Below are positions 52,983 to 62,630 of a stretch of DNA of 64,000 nucleotides, piece after piece. The number at the start of each line of letters is the position of its first letter. The first letter of the stretch is position 1. A program made the position numbers and the translations under genes. The notes beneath the pieces were generated by a model that saw only the letters and a list, made by a program, of their open reading frames with translations, had not been told where the DNA came from and searched no databases. Origin of the DNA: Centipeda noxia ATCC 43541 (GTDB lineage Bacteria > Bacillota > Negativicutes > Selenomonadales > Selenomonadaceae); the NCBI RefSeq assembly GCF_000160555.1, contig NZ_GG749280.1, positions 1-64,000 on the forward strand, in the 5' to 3' direction.

Positions 52983-53021
52983 GCCCCTGTAACAAAGTCG
53001 TATGCTAGGAGTTGAGCATCC

Positions 53022-54380
53022 TTGAAGAATTTTGCCTCAACATTTGTCCATTTTATTGCAAGTGTCGCCTTCGCCGTGAGCGCTGCGGGGTATTGGTATT
53101 TCACAGACAATATCTCGATCGAAACGGCGTCCGAGATTTTCCTTGGCGTATTCCTCGCCGCATCACCGCTCCCCTTCATCGTCTCACGATGGCTGATCGC
53201 TATGCGCATCAAACGCCGCCTGCACAGCAGCGCCATCGTATGCAGCCGTATGGGCGCGCTGACCGAGCTCCTTCATGTTGATACGATCGCATTCAACCGC
53301 AACGGAACGCTCACAGAAGGAAATATATTCATCTCAGGACTGATTCCCGAAGGGATGACGCAGGGCTCTCTGCTGGCGCTCGCTGCCAGTGCCGAACGCG
53401 AAGCCGTACATCCGTATGCGCAGGCGCTCTATGATACCGCCGTTCAGCGCGGTCTCCATCTCCAGCGGCACTCGGCGGCACGCGAGGCCGAAAGTCTCGG
53501 CGTTGAGGCGCTCATTGCGCGCACGCCCGTCCGCGTTGGAAAGAAGGAATGGCTACAGGAGGAGAACATCGAGATCAGTGCCGCTCTCCTCACGCGCGCC
53601 GATCAGCTCGCGACGAGCGGACAGTCGCCGCTCTTTGTCAGCTCGAGCAAGTATGCGCGCGGCATCATTGCCGTACGTGACGATGTGCGTGCAGAGGTAA
53701 AACGCACGCTGCAGCAGCTGCGTGAACGCGGTCTCTCTCTCGTTCTCCTCACGGGCGAGACAAGGCGTCTCGCAAATGCGACGGGCAAGGAACTCCGCAT
53801 CAGTGAGATACGTTCTGATCTCACAGGCACGGATAAGGCACGCGAAATCCGGCTGCTGCAGTCACGCGGCGCCGTCGTCGCGATGGTCGGCGATCCAATG
53901 TCGGATCAGGCGGCGCTGCGCGCAGCAGATATCAGCATCGGCTGTCCCTCCTCTCTGGAGGAGCCGCCTGCTTCTCCGGAAGAAGATGCTCCGCAGGATC
54001 CGCTGCACGAAGAACTTCTGCGTGGTCCGAATGAAAATATTTCCGCTGAAGAACGCGAGCTGCTGCTGCCTGCCGAGAACGCCGCTTATTTCGAGTCACA
54101 TCCGCTGCACAAACAAAGCTGTTCAGCGGACTTTACGCCGGATATCATGCTCGATGCGGCGGGACTTCCGAGTCTCGTCGCTCTCTGGGATACGTGCAAC
54201 GCTGCACGTTCACGCGCAAAGCAAAATCGCTGGCTGAGCATCTTCTTCCTCCTGCTCTTTGCACCTGCCTCTGCGGGCCTTCTCTCCTTCCTCGGCGCTC
54301 CGCCTCTCTCCTATCCGTTCGTCGCGGGCGCACTGCTTTTGCTGATGCTCCTGCTCATTATGAATGCACTTCGTGAATGA
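53022..54380 (+). CDS. degenerate P1B-type ATPase-like membrane protein
   Basis: The 452-residue protein aligns with the C-terminal half of heavy-metal P-type ATPases: two helices, a P/N catalytic unit and two final helices. Key residues differ. The phosphorylated DKTGTLT is NRNGTLT (N92 replaces the aspartate); the metal-binding CPC of the membrane helix is SPL (48-50); TGDN is TGET (244-247); GDGxND is GDPMSD (290-295), keeping both aspartates. The N-domain HP (130-131) and K272 remain. The A domain and first four helices are missing, and an acidic insertion of about 60 residues follows the P domain. The frame is intact, with a TTG start after AGGAG, so this looks like a retained pseudoenzyme, not a decaying gene. 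Role unknown. Confidence 0.85.
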   Translation: MKNFASTFVHFIASVAFAVSAAGYWYFTDNISIETASEIFLGVFLAASPLPFIVSRWLIAMRIKRRLHSSAIVCSRMGALTELLHVDTIAFNRNGTLTEGNIFISGLIPEGMTQGSLLALAASAEREAVHPYAQALYDTAVQRGLHLQRHSAAREAESLGVEALIARTPVRVGKKEWLQEENIEISAALLTRADQLATSGQSPLFVSSSKYARGIIAVRDDVRAEVKRTLQQLRERGLSLVLLTGETRRLANATGKELRISEIRSDLTGTDKAREIRLLQSRGAVVAMVGDPMSDQAALRAADISIGCPSSLEEPPASPEEDAPQDPLHEELLRGPNENISAEERELLLPAENAAYFESHPLHKQSCSADFTPDIMLDAAGLPSLVALWDTCNAARSRAKQNRWLSIFFLLLFAPASAGLLSFLGAPPLSYPFVAGALLLLMLLLIMNALRE

Positions 54381-54426
54381 GTTTAACTAATATCCATTCC
54401 TAAATAATTGAAAATATCATTCTAAC

Positions 54427-54455
54427 TTGTATTTCATTTTAACCTATGATATAAT
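54427..54455 (+). promoter_or_regulatory. promoter of the cyd operon
   Basis: TTGTAT (54427-54432), 17-base spacer ending in TGa, TATAAT (54450-54455). The leader of about 85 bases can form a CTTTTGTCC/GGGGCAAAAG hairpin near 54472-54497 ahead of the cydA ribosome site. Confidence 0.75.
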
Positions 54456-54546
54456 TCACCGAACCATGACCTTTTGTCCAATTTTCGGGGCAAAAGCAGG
54501 GGCTGTGATTATATTGTGGGTTCTTTATTTTGGGAGGGTTTTGGGA

Positions 54547-55917
<1,371 letters not shown>

Positions 55918-55919
55918 AC

Positions 55920-56936
55920 ATGGATTACAATATTCTCTGGTTTGTGCTCATCACTGTGCTCTTCACGGGTTTTTTCTTCCTCGAGGGATTTGACTACGGT
56001 GTCGGCACACTTCTCACGATTATCTCGGATAAAGAGAGCGACCGCTCTCAGATCGTCCGCACGATCGGTCCCGTCTGGGACGGCAACGAGGTCTGGATGA
56101 TCACGGCAGGCGGTGCGATGTTTGCAGCGTTCCCGCATGTCTATGCTACCCTCTTCAGTACGTTTTACATCGCGCTCTTCCTCATGCTGGTCGCACTCAT
56201 CCTGCGGGCGGTCGCGTTTGAATTCCGCCATCAGCGCACGGATGAAAAATGGCAGAGCATGTGGTCGAATGCGATCACGTTCGGCAGTATCGTCCCTGCA
56301 TTCCTCTGGGGCGTTGCGGTCACAAATCTGATTGCGGGACTTCCCATCGGTCAAAACATGGTCTATCAGGGCAGTTTCTTTGATCTCTTGACCCCGTATA
56401 CCCTGGTCGGCGGCGCAGCATTCTTTACGGTCTTTGCCTTTCACGGTGCCTCATTCCTAGGCCTGCGTCTCACCGATCAGCAGCTTCTCGCACGTGCACG
56501 TACGCTTGGTCTGAAATTCGGTGGCCTCGCGGCAGTTCTTTACGTTCTCTGCATGGTTCTCACCTATTTAGAGACGGATCTCTACGACAGCACGCTCGCC
56601 GGTGCAGCGCTCGTCCTCTCCGCAGTCTCCTTCGTTGCAGGAATCGGGGCGCTTTACAAGAACTGCTCCAAAGGCGCGTTCGTGCTCGGCGGTCTCGCCA
56701 TTGCGGGTACGACGATCGGCTTTTTCGCCGGACTCTTTCCGCGGCTTATGGTCTCGAGCCTCAACCCGAGCTGGAGCCTGACGATCCGCAACGCTTCATC
56801 GACGGAGTACACGCTCTCCATTATGACAATTGCGGCGCTCATCTTCGTCCCCATTGTCCTCGGCTATCAGATCTGGACGTATTATATTTTCCGTAAACGC
56901 ATCGCTCCGGATGACACGAGTCATCAAGCCTACTGA
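55920..56936 (+). CDS. cydB: cytochrome bd oxidase subunit II
   Basis: CydB is the partner membrane subunit of CydA. The 338-residue protein starts MDYNILWFVLITVLFTGFFFLEGFDYGVG and has the conserved GPVWDGNEVWMITAGGAMFAAFP region, with eight to nine membrane helices. The ATG follows the cydA stop by two bases with GAAGGAGGG ahead, so expression is coupled. Confidence 0.95.
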   Translation: MDYNILWFVLITVLFTGFFFLEGFDYGVGTLLTIISDKESDRSQIVRTIGPVWDGNEVWMITAGGAMFAAFPHVYATLFSTFYIALFLMLVALILRAVAFEFRHQRTDEKWQSMWSNAITFGSIVPAFLWGVAVTNLIAGLPIGQNMVYQGSFFDLLTPYTLVGGAAFFTVFAFHGASFLGLRLTDQQLLARARTLGLKFGGLAAVLYVLCMVLTYLETDLYDSTLAGAALVLSAVSFVAGIGALYKNCSKGAFVLGGLAIAGTTIGFFAGLFPRLMVSSLNPSWSLTIRNASSTEYTLSIMTIAALIFVPIVLGYQIWTYYIFRKRIAPDDTSHQAY

Positions 56937-56943
56937 CAACCAA

Positions 56944-58584
56944 ATGAAAAAGAAGTCCATCCTATTCTCCGCCCTTCGTGCGGAGAGAAATCATATTCTC
57001 ATGCGTGCGGCGATCGAACTCCTGCACGGAGGACTCGTCATCGCCGCGGCGTGGGAGGCTGCGGTCATCGTAAATACGGTATTCATGCAGCGCGGCGGAC
57101 TTTCCGAAACAGCATCAGAACTTCTGATGCTGTTTTTGTGCGTTCTCTCCATGGCGCTCCTGCGCCTGCCAAAAGGACATATCGAGGCGCAGCTCTCCCA
57201 TCATCTGCGCCTCTCCTGCCGCAAGGCTCTGCATGAGGCAATGCTCGCACAAGGGCGTGACGTCTCCGGCGCACTGACGTTGACGCTTGAACGCGTTGAT
57301 GCGCTCGATCCGTTTTTTCATATGGTCCTGCCGACAGTGATCGCAGGCGCAGTTCTCATCCCCCTCATCCTGATTGTATCCGCATTTGCAGATCCTCTCT
57401 CGGCGCTTCTTTTTCTGGCAACGCTCCCGATTGCTCCTTTTTTGCTCTTCCTGATCGGGCGCGCCACACGCCGTGCGAGCGAACGTCAATGGGACAAGAT
57501 GCAGGCGCTGACGGACGGCTTCGGCGAGCTTATCCGCGCGGCAATGACCCTCAAAATCTTCCGCCGCACAGAGAGCGAGGGCGCGCATCTCGCACAGATG
57601 AGCCGCTCTTTCGCCGAGGCCTCCCTTTCTGTCCTCCGCCTTGCCTTTGTCTCGGCATTTGCGCTCGAGCTGATCACGACACTCTCGATTGCTCTCATCG
57701 CCGTCTCGATCGGCCTGCGCCTGCTCGAGGGGATGATGGACTTTCAAACGGCATTCTTTGTGCTCATTCTCGCACCGCTCTTCTACCAGCCTCTGCGCGA
57801 AGGCGGCATGGCCTTTCATGCAGCAATGGATGCAAAGACGGCGGAGTCAGCACTTCTGCCCTATCTGGATCTCTCTTCTCCTGCGAACGGAGCATGCGAT
57901 CGCATTCTCACACCACCCGCCGTCCATACGGAACATCTCGGCTATCGCTACCCAATGACGAATGAGGCCGTACTGATTGACCTGAGTCTTTCATTTCCCG
58001 CAGGAAAAGTCACTGTTCTTGCGGGTGCAAGCGGTATCGGAAAGTCCACGCTGCTGCTCCTGCTTGCAGGGCAGATTGCACCGACAGAAGGAAGTATTTT
58101 TCTGGCCGACGGTGCAGGCACAGGGAATGCCTTCGATCTCGCACATCTCTCGGAAGGGACGAGGCAGTCGCTCATCACCTATGTGCCGCAGGAACCGCAT
58201 ATATTTACAGCAACACTTGCAGAGAACGTCAGTCTCTGGCTGGAAGATGCTTCGGATGCATCTGTCACAGCCGCCCTCGAGGCCGCGGCGCTCGGCGACT
58301 TCCTGCGCGCTCTGCCCGAGGGAATTCGAACGCCCCTCGGTGCAGGCGGCCATCCCCTCTCTGCGGGGGAACGGCACCGCCTCGGTCTTGCACGTGCATT
58401 TTTCCAAAACCGTCCCGTCGTTCTCCTTGATGAGATCACTGCAGGCCTCGACGGCGAGACGGAGACATGCGTCATCGAGGCGCTGACCGCATTTGCTCAT
58501 CACCGCACGCTGATCCTGACATCGCATCGTCCGGCGCTGATTGCATGGGCAGATCATGTCATTGAATTAGGAGGTGATGTTTGA
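56944..58584 (+). CDS. cydD: cysteine/glutathione exporter subunit CydD
   Basis: CydDC exports reductant needed to assemble cytochrome bd. The 546-residue half transporter has six N-terminal helices and an ATPase with Walker A GASGIGKST, signature LSAGERHRL (a variant of LSGGQ) and Walker B VVLLDEITAGLD. The start is taken as the ATG at 56944, seven bases after the cydB stop, though no strong ribosome site precedes it; an ATG at 56911 inside cydB is possible. Coupling to cydB is likely. Confidence 0.9.
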   Translation: MKKKSILFSALRAERNHILMRAAIELLHGGLVIAAAWEAAVIVNTVFMQRGGLSETASELLMLFLCVLSMALLRLPKGHIEAQLSHHLRLSCRKALHEAMLAQGRDVSGALTLTLERVDALDPFFHMVLPTVIAGAVLIPLILIVSAFADPLSALLFLATLPIAPFLLFLIGRATRRASERQWDKMQALTDGFGELIRAAMTLKIFRRTESEGAHLAQMSRSFAEASLSVLRLAFVSAFALELITTLSIALIAVSIGLRLLEGMMDFQTAFFVLILAPLFYQPLREGGMAFHAAMDAKTAESALLPYLDLSSPANGACDRILTPPAVHTEHLGYRYPMTNEAVLIDLSLSFPAGKVTVLAGASGIGKSTLLLLLAGQIAPTEGSIFLADGAGTGNAFDLAHLSEGTRQSLITYVPQEPHIFTATLAENVSLWLEDASDASVTAALEAAALGDFLRALPEGIRTPLGAGGHPLSAGERHRLGLARAFFQNRPVVLLDEITAGLDGETETCVIEALTAFAHHRTLILTSHRPALIAWADHVIELGGDV

Positions 58585-60200
58585 TGACAGGAACACTTGC
58601 TCGCCTTCTTGCAATTGCTGCCCCGGCAAAGGCACTCCCTGCCCTCCTTGCGGGAGTGCTTGCGGCAGCATTCGGCATTGCGCTGATCGCTGCAGCAGCA
58701 TGGATCATCGCGAGTGCGGCCCTGCAGCCGCCGCTCTCAGCACTTGCCCTTGCGATTACAATGGTGCGTGCCTGCGGCATTGGACGTGCCGTCTTCCGCT
58801 ACCTCGACCGCCTTCTTTCCCATCGTCTTGCATTCTCCTGCTATGAGAAGCTGCAGCTGGCAACATACCGCCGCTCTGCCGCGGCGATTCCCCTGCGCGA
58901 GGGTAATGTCCGCGAGGGCGAGTTCCTGCACGATCTCCTAACCGGCTGCGAGGCTCTGCGCGATTTCTATCTGCGCGCCGTACCGCAGCCGTTGATCGCA
59001 GGTGCTTTGATGCTTGCGGCCTGCGCCGCGCTTCTCCCCCTTGCGCCCTTTGGCGCTGCTCTTATCCTTGTGCTCTATCTTCTCCATCTTTCCCTACCCC
59101 GTCTCCTCCAAGAAAAAGATCTGCGCATAGAGAGTGCAGCCTATCGGGGCAGCCTGCTCGATCAATTGGACGGACGTGCGGAACTCAGAGCCGCCGGCAG
59201 CATTTCCCATGCGATCCACTTTCTCGATCGGGCAGCGGCGGACTTTCAGCGGGAGCAGGCCGCCAGACGCCAACGGTGTGAAAGGCTCTTCACGTTGCTC
59301 GATATTCTGCGCGTAGCGGTCTGGATCGTGCTGATTGTTCTGCTGACACCTCTTGTCAGGGACGGTGCATTGACCGGCGTACAGTATGCCGTCTGGGTGC
59401 TCACCCTCGAAGCGCTGCTCAGCGAGTTCCGTCCGCTCCCTGCTGCAAGCATCAGTGCAGCGGAAGCAATGCAGGCGGCATCAAACATACTGCCGAAGGA
59501 GTTCAAGGCTGCCCCAGAAACAGCTTCGTCGCCTGCTGCAAAAGTACCGGAGGAAGGCGCACCTCTGATCGAAGCAAAGCAGGTTTCCTTCGGCTATCAT
59601 ACCTCCGTTCCCATTCTGGACAAACTCTCGTTCACGGTCCGCCGTGGTCAGCACACGGCGATCATTGGCGAGAGCGGTGCAGGCAAGACGACGCTCGCCG
59701 GTCTGCTTCTGCGTCTCTGGGAGCCGGACAGCGGTGAGATTCGCTTCGGCGGCATCCCGCATACGAGTCTCACCCCTGTGGAAACGCGTGCCCTCTTCGG
59801 GGCAGCCCTTCAGGGAAGCTATCTCTTCAGCACGTCGATCCGGGACAACTTCCTGCGTCTGCATGACGAGATAAGCGAGCAACAAATCTGGCAGGCCCTT
59901 GAAACGGCACAACTTGCCGATGTCGTGCGCGCCCTGCCTGCAGGACTCGACGAGCCGCTCGGCAAGAATGCTTCGCGTCTTTCGGGCGGCCAGCGCAGCC
60001 GACTCCTCACAGCGCTTGCCCTCGCCTCCGGCGCACCGATACTGCTCCTCGACGAGCCGACGGCAGGCCTCGATGCTGCGCGCGGTGCACGCCTGATCGA
60101 ACGTGTTCTTGCTGCGCTCGACGCGCGCGGTGCGACACTCATCGTCATCACGCACGATCTCCCCCTTTTAGACCGCATGAAACAGGTGATAGAACTATGA
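58584..60200 (+). CDS. cydC: cysteine/glutathione exporter subunit CydC
   Basis: The 538-residue partner of CydD has six membrane helices, Walker A GESGAGKTT, signature LSGGQRSRL and Walker B ILLLDEPTAGLD with the switch ITHDLPLL. The ATG overlaps the cydD stop by one base, and a full AGGAGGTGA ribosome site sits ahead; a TTG three bases earlier is an alternative. The order cydA-B-D-C is that of most Firmicutes. Confidence 0.92.
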   Translation: MTGTLARLLAIAAPAKALPALLAGVLAAAFGIALIAAAAWIIASAALQPPLSALALAITMVRACGIGRAVFRYLDRLLSHRLAFSCYEKLQLATYRRSAAAIPLREGNVREGEFLHDLLTGCEALRDFYLRAVPQPLIAGALMLAACAALLPLAPFGAALILVLYLLHLSLPRLLQEKDLRIESAAYRGSLLDQLDGRAELRAAGSISHAIHFLDRAAADFQREQAARRQRCERLFTLLDILRVAVWIVLIVLLTPLVRDGALTGVQYAVWVLTLEALLSEFRPLPAASISAAEAMQAASNILPKEFKAAPETASSPAAKVPEEGAPLIEAKQVSFGYHTSVPILDKLSFTVRRGQHTAIIGESGAGKTTLAGLLLRLWEPDSGEIRFGGIPHTSLTPVETRALFGAALQGSYLFSTSIRDNFLRLHDEISEQQIWQALETAQLADVVRALPAGLDEPLGKNASRLSGGQRSRLLTALALASGAPILLLDEPTAGLDAARGARLIERVLAALDARGATLIVITHDLPLLDRMKQVIEL

Positions 60201-60913
60201 CGCAGGAACAATTTCACGAACGAATCCATGTTGTTCTGGACCGCCTCGGCGCAGCAGCACCGCCCCATGAGCTTTTTGCGGGCGGTGCAGAGGACTGGCA
60301 TGCCCGCGCACGGCTCGCACATTTCCTCGCACAGATGCCGGAGCATCGGGCAGAGGCGATGGAGCTCTTTCAGAGCATCATAGACACCGATCCGAACGAG
60401 GAGCTGGCGCAGGATGTAGAGGAAAAAGTCTACGCTCTTCAAGGACTGAGTGCATTGGAAGCCCGTGAAAAGGAAACGCAGGCAGCAGCGCTCGATCATA
60501 TCAATATGGCAATCGAATGCGCGGAGGCCACAGATTTTCTCTACAAATATATTCTGCGCGGCGAACTCTGGGCAGACCGCTGGAACCTCATGCACAAGCT
60601 TGGCATGACCGAGGAAGCAGAGGCAGAGGCGGATGAACGCATTGCCGTCTTTGACGGTCTTGAAGATACGGTTCCGCACAACAGCTATCTCTACTACGGC
60701 TACCGGTTCAAGGCCCATCTCGCTGCGGAACGCGGCGTCGTACTCATCGCAAAGGACTACATGCACATGGCGCTCCACGCCATGGAGATTCCCCCCGCAT
60801 ATGAACAGGGCCTTGCCGATGCCTTTGCGGCATCGCACGAAAATGCCTCTTGGATCCTGTGCGAAATTGACCGCGCCACGCCGAATCCCGAGCAGCTGCA
60901 TTGGGATATATAA
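60197..60913 (+). CDS. helical-repeat (TPR-like) protein, fifth gene of the cyd operon
   Basis: I do not recognise the family. The 238-residue soluble protein is acidic and almost all helical, with TPR-like spacing in ARLAHFLAQMPEHRAEAMELFQSIIDTDP and again in YLYYGYRFKAHLAAERGVVLIAKDYMHMALHAM. No signal peptide or membrane helix is seen. Its ATG overlaps the cydC stop (ATGA), and a strong terminator follows, so it belongs to the cyd transcript. A role in assembly or stability of the oxidase or transporter is a guess from context. Confidence 0.8.
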   Translation: MTQEQFHERIHVVLDRLGAAAPPHELFAGGAEDWHARARLAHFLAQMPEHRAEAMELFQSIIDTDPNEELAQDVEEKVYALQGLSALEAREKETQAAALDHINMAIECAEATDFLYKYILRGELWADRWNLMHKLGMTEEAEAEADERIAVFDGLEDTVPHNSYLYYGYRFKAHLAAERGVVLIAKDYMHMALHAMEIPPAYEQGLADAFAASHENASWILCEIDRATPNPEQLHWDI

Positions 60914-60940
60914 AATATTTCTTTTCGTATGATCGCGCAC

Positions 60941-60990
60941 AAAACGGGTCAGCCGTACCCAAAATTTGGTTCGTACGGCTGACCCGTTTT
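60941..60990. terminator. terminator of the cyd operon
   Basis: Perfect 18-base arms (60941-60958 and 60973-60990) with an A/T-rich loop and a T run. It lies between the convergent cyd operon and the exported protein gene and can serve both. Confidence 0.9.
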
Positions 60991-61010
60991 TGTTGTCTAT
61001 CTCTCTGCGT

Positions 61011-62363
61011 TCAGGGTGTTTTGCGATAACTTTCGTCCATCAAGCCAAAGAGCGCAGGATAGTTTCCCTGCGTAATAAGAGAGAAACCCGGAGCATCGAT
61101 CTCTTTTCCCTCGAAGGATGCAGATTTTCCTTCCTGCTCCATGCGTTCGGCAGTCATATTGGGCGCATGAATCTTGGGCATCACTGAGATATCGTGTTCC
61201 GTCCCATTCGCCCGCCTAATGTGGAAGACAGTGTTTCCCTGTTTCTGCAGGAGCAGAAGGCGCAGTTCGTTTGGCTTGTACCAAGCAACAGATGCACCGT
61301 CAATGTGCAGGATCTCATCTCCCTCTGAAAAGGCAGCATCGCTTGATGTTTTGATAAAGAAATGATTCCCCTCATCTTTCTTATACAAATAACTGATCTC
61401 GAAGGGAAACACTGCATACGGGCTCATTTCGCGATACAGATCGTTCAGGAAGCCATCCCATTGATCCGCAAGACTTCGCCATATTCCGGTCGAAGTGACG
61501 ACAAATCCTTCCGGTGTCATCATGCCGACTGTATAATATGATTTTGCAAATGACAGATATCCTTGCTGATCCTTCATCATCGCAAGAAGAGTCCCGCCAT
61601 GATATGGAATCGTTTCAAACGTGACCAGAGGCCATTGGTCGCCGATACTGTCCCCTATAACGCTGACGATGTGTTCGTTCGTATTCGGAAAGAAGTGAAA
61701 GCCCCTCCACTCCGACTTCATTTCTTTGTCTTTCTTGAGTTCCTCCAAATGCCCATAGATTCGACCTTGAACCACCTCAGGCGAAACATCAGGGAGGAAT
61801 ACACGCGGTCTGGAATCCTCCTGTACAGAATCATCTGCATTCTGTGCACGTATATTGCCTTCCCGGAGATACTGCGACGGATCTGCGGCAGCGAGCTTCT
61901 GCATCGCCTCTGCCGTTTTTAGCTTTCCCTTTTTCTCCCATAGAATTTTGTCCCCATCGACAAGCTGGAACGAAAATTCCGCAGCTTTTCCCATTCGCGC
62001 AATATCCTCTGCCGATAGACGGTACCATCCGGAGAACCACTTGCTGTCATGCATATCGGCTTCGGAGCCGACCGGCTCCAGTGCGATCGGCTGACCATCG
62101 GCATAGGCACGCGCATGGACCGCATTTGCTTTTTTGAACGAACTCTTTTCTGCGTCAAATCGGATGTAGTACACAGGTGCCGCTCCATCGGGCGCAAATG
62201 CTTTCAGCACGGGAAGATCCGGTCCTGCGACAAAGCCGATACTGCCGTCGGGTGCACGATGTGCGAGCACCGCGTTCTTATACGGGAACTCTCCGGATGC
62301 CTCTGCACAGCTCCCCATAAAAAGAAGTCCGCACAGGAGAATGCCTGCGATTCTGATCCCCAT
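61011..62363 (-). CDS. exported protein with a C-terminal PDZ-like region
   Basis: The 450-residue protein starts with a signal peptide (IRIAGILLCGLLFMGSCAEA). The cysteine at 19 could be a lipoprotein site, but the preceding residues fit a lipobox poorly. Residues about 30-150 look beta-rich, the centre is mixed, and residues about 345-395 (EGDEILHIDGASV, NELRLLLLQKQGNTVFHI) resemble a PDZ domain. No protease catalytic motif is seen. It is a single gene with its own promoter. I cannot assign a function; a surface or periplasmic binding role is likely. Confidence 0.8.
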   Translation of the reverse strand: MGIRIAGILLCGLLFMGSCAEASGEFPYKNAVLAHRAPDGSIGFVAGPDLPVLKAFAPDGAAPVYYIRFDAEKSSFKKANAVHARAYADGQPIALEPVGSEADMHDSKWFSGWYRLSAEDIARMGKAAEFSFQLVDGDKILWEKKGKLKTAEAMQKLAAADPSQYLREGNIRAQNADDSVQEDSRPRVFLPDVSPEVVQGRIYGHLEELKKDKEMKSEWRGFHFFPNTNEHIVSVIGDSIGDQWPLVTFETIPYHGGTLLAMMKDQQGYLSFAKSYYTVGMMTPEGFVVTSTGIWRSLADQWDGFLNDLYREMSPYAVFPFEISYLYKKDEGNHFFIKTSSDAAFSEGDEILHIDGASVAWYKPNELRLLLLQKQGNTVFHIRRANGTEHDISVMPKIHAPNMTAERMEQEGKSASFEGKEIDAPGFSLITQGNYPALFGLMDESYRKTP

Positions 62364-62411
62364 TAAAGTATCCGCCTTTCTGAATGGAACAGCAAGAATA
62401 AATTCTCTCTC

Positions 62412-62440
62412 ATCATACCTGCAGACGTTCTTAAATACAA
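62412..62440 (-). promoter_or_regulatory. promoter of the exported PDZ-like gene
   Basis: On the minus strand TTGTAT (62435-62440), 17-base spacer, TATGAT (62412-62417), about 50 bases ahead of the ATG. Confidence 0.6.
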
Positions 62441-62530
62441 GCCCTGCTGTCGGAAAATATCGCCGTGCGCTTCAAAATAAAACGGCAGAGACTCTTTTAT
62501 GACGAACCTCAATTCTCTCAGCCGCGTCAT

Positions 62531-62559
62531 TTGAAAGAATCCCTTTTTCCTGCTATAAT
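62531..62559 (+). promoter_or_regulatory. promoter of the U32 peptidase gene
   Basis: TTGAAA (62531-62536), 17-base spacer ending in TGc, TATAAT (62554-62559). The leader to the ATG is about 65 bases. Confidence 0.75.
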
Positions 62560-62630
62560 CGTAGCTGACAGAGGAGGATCGTCGTTTGCATCAGCAGCAG
62601 ATTCTCCGACCCAAAGGAGTTATTTTCAGA

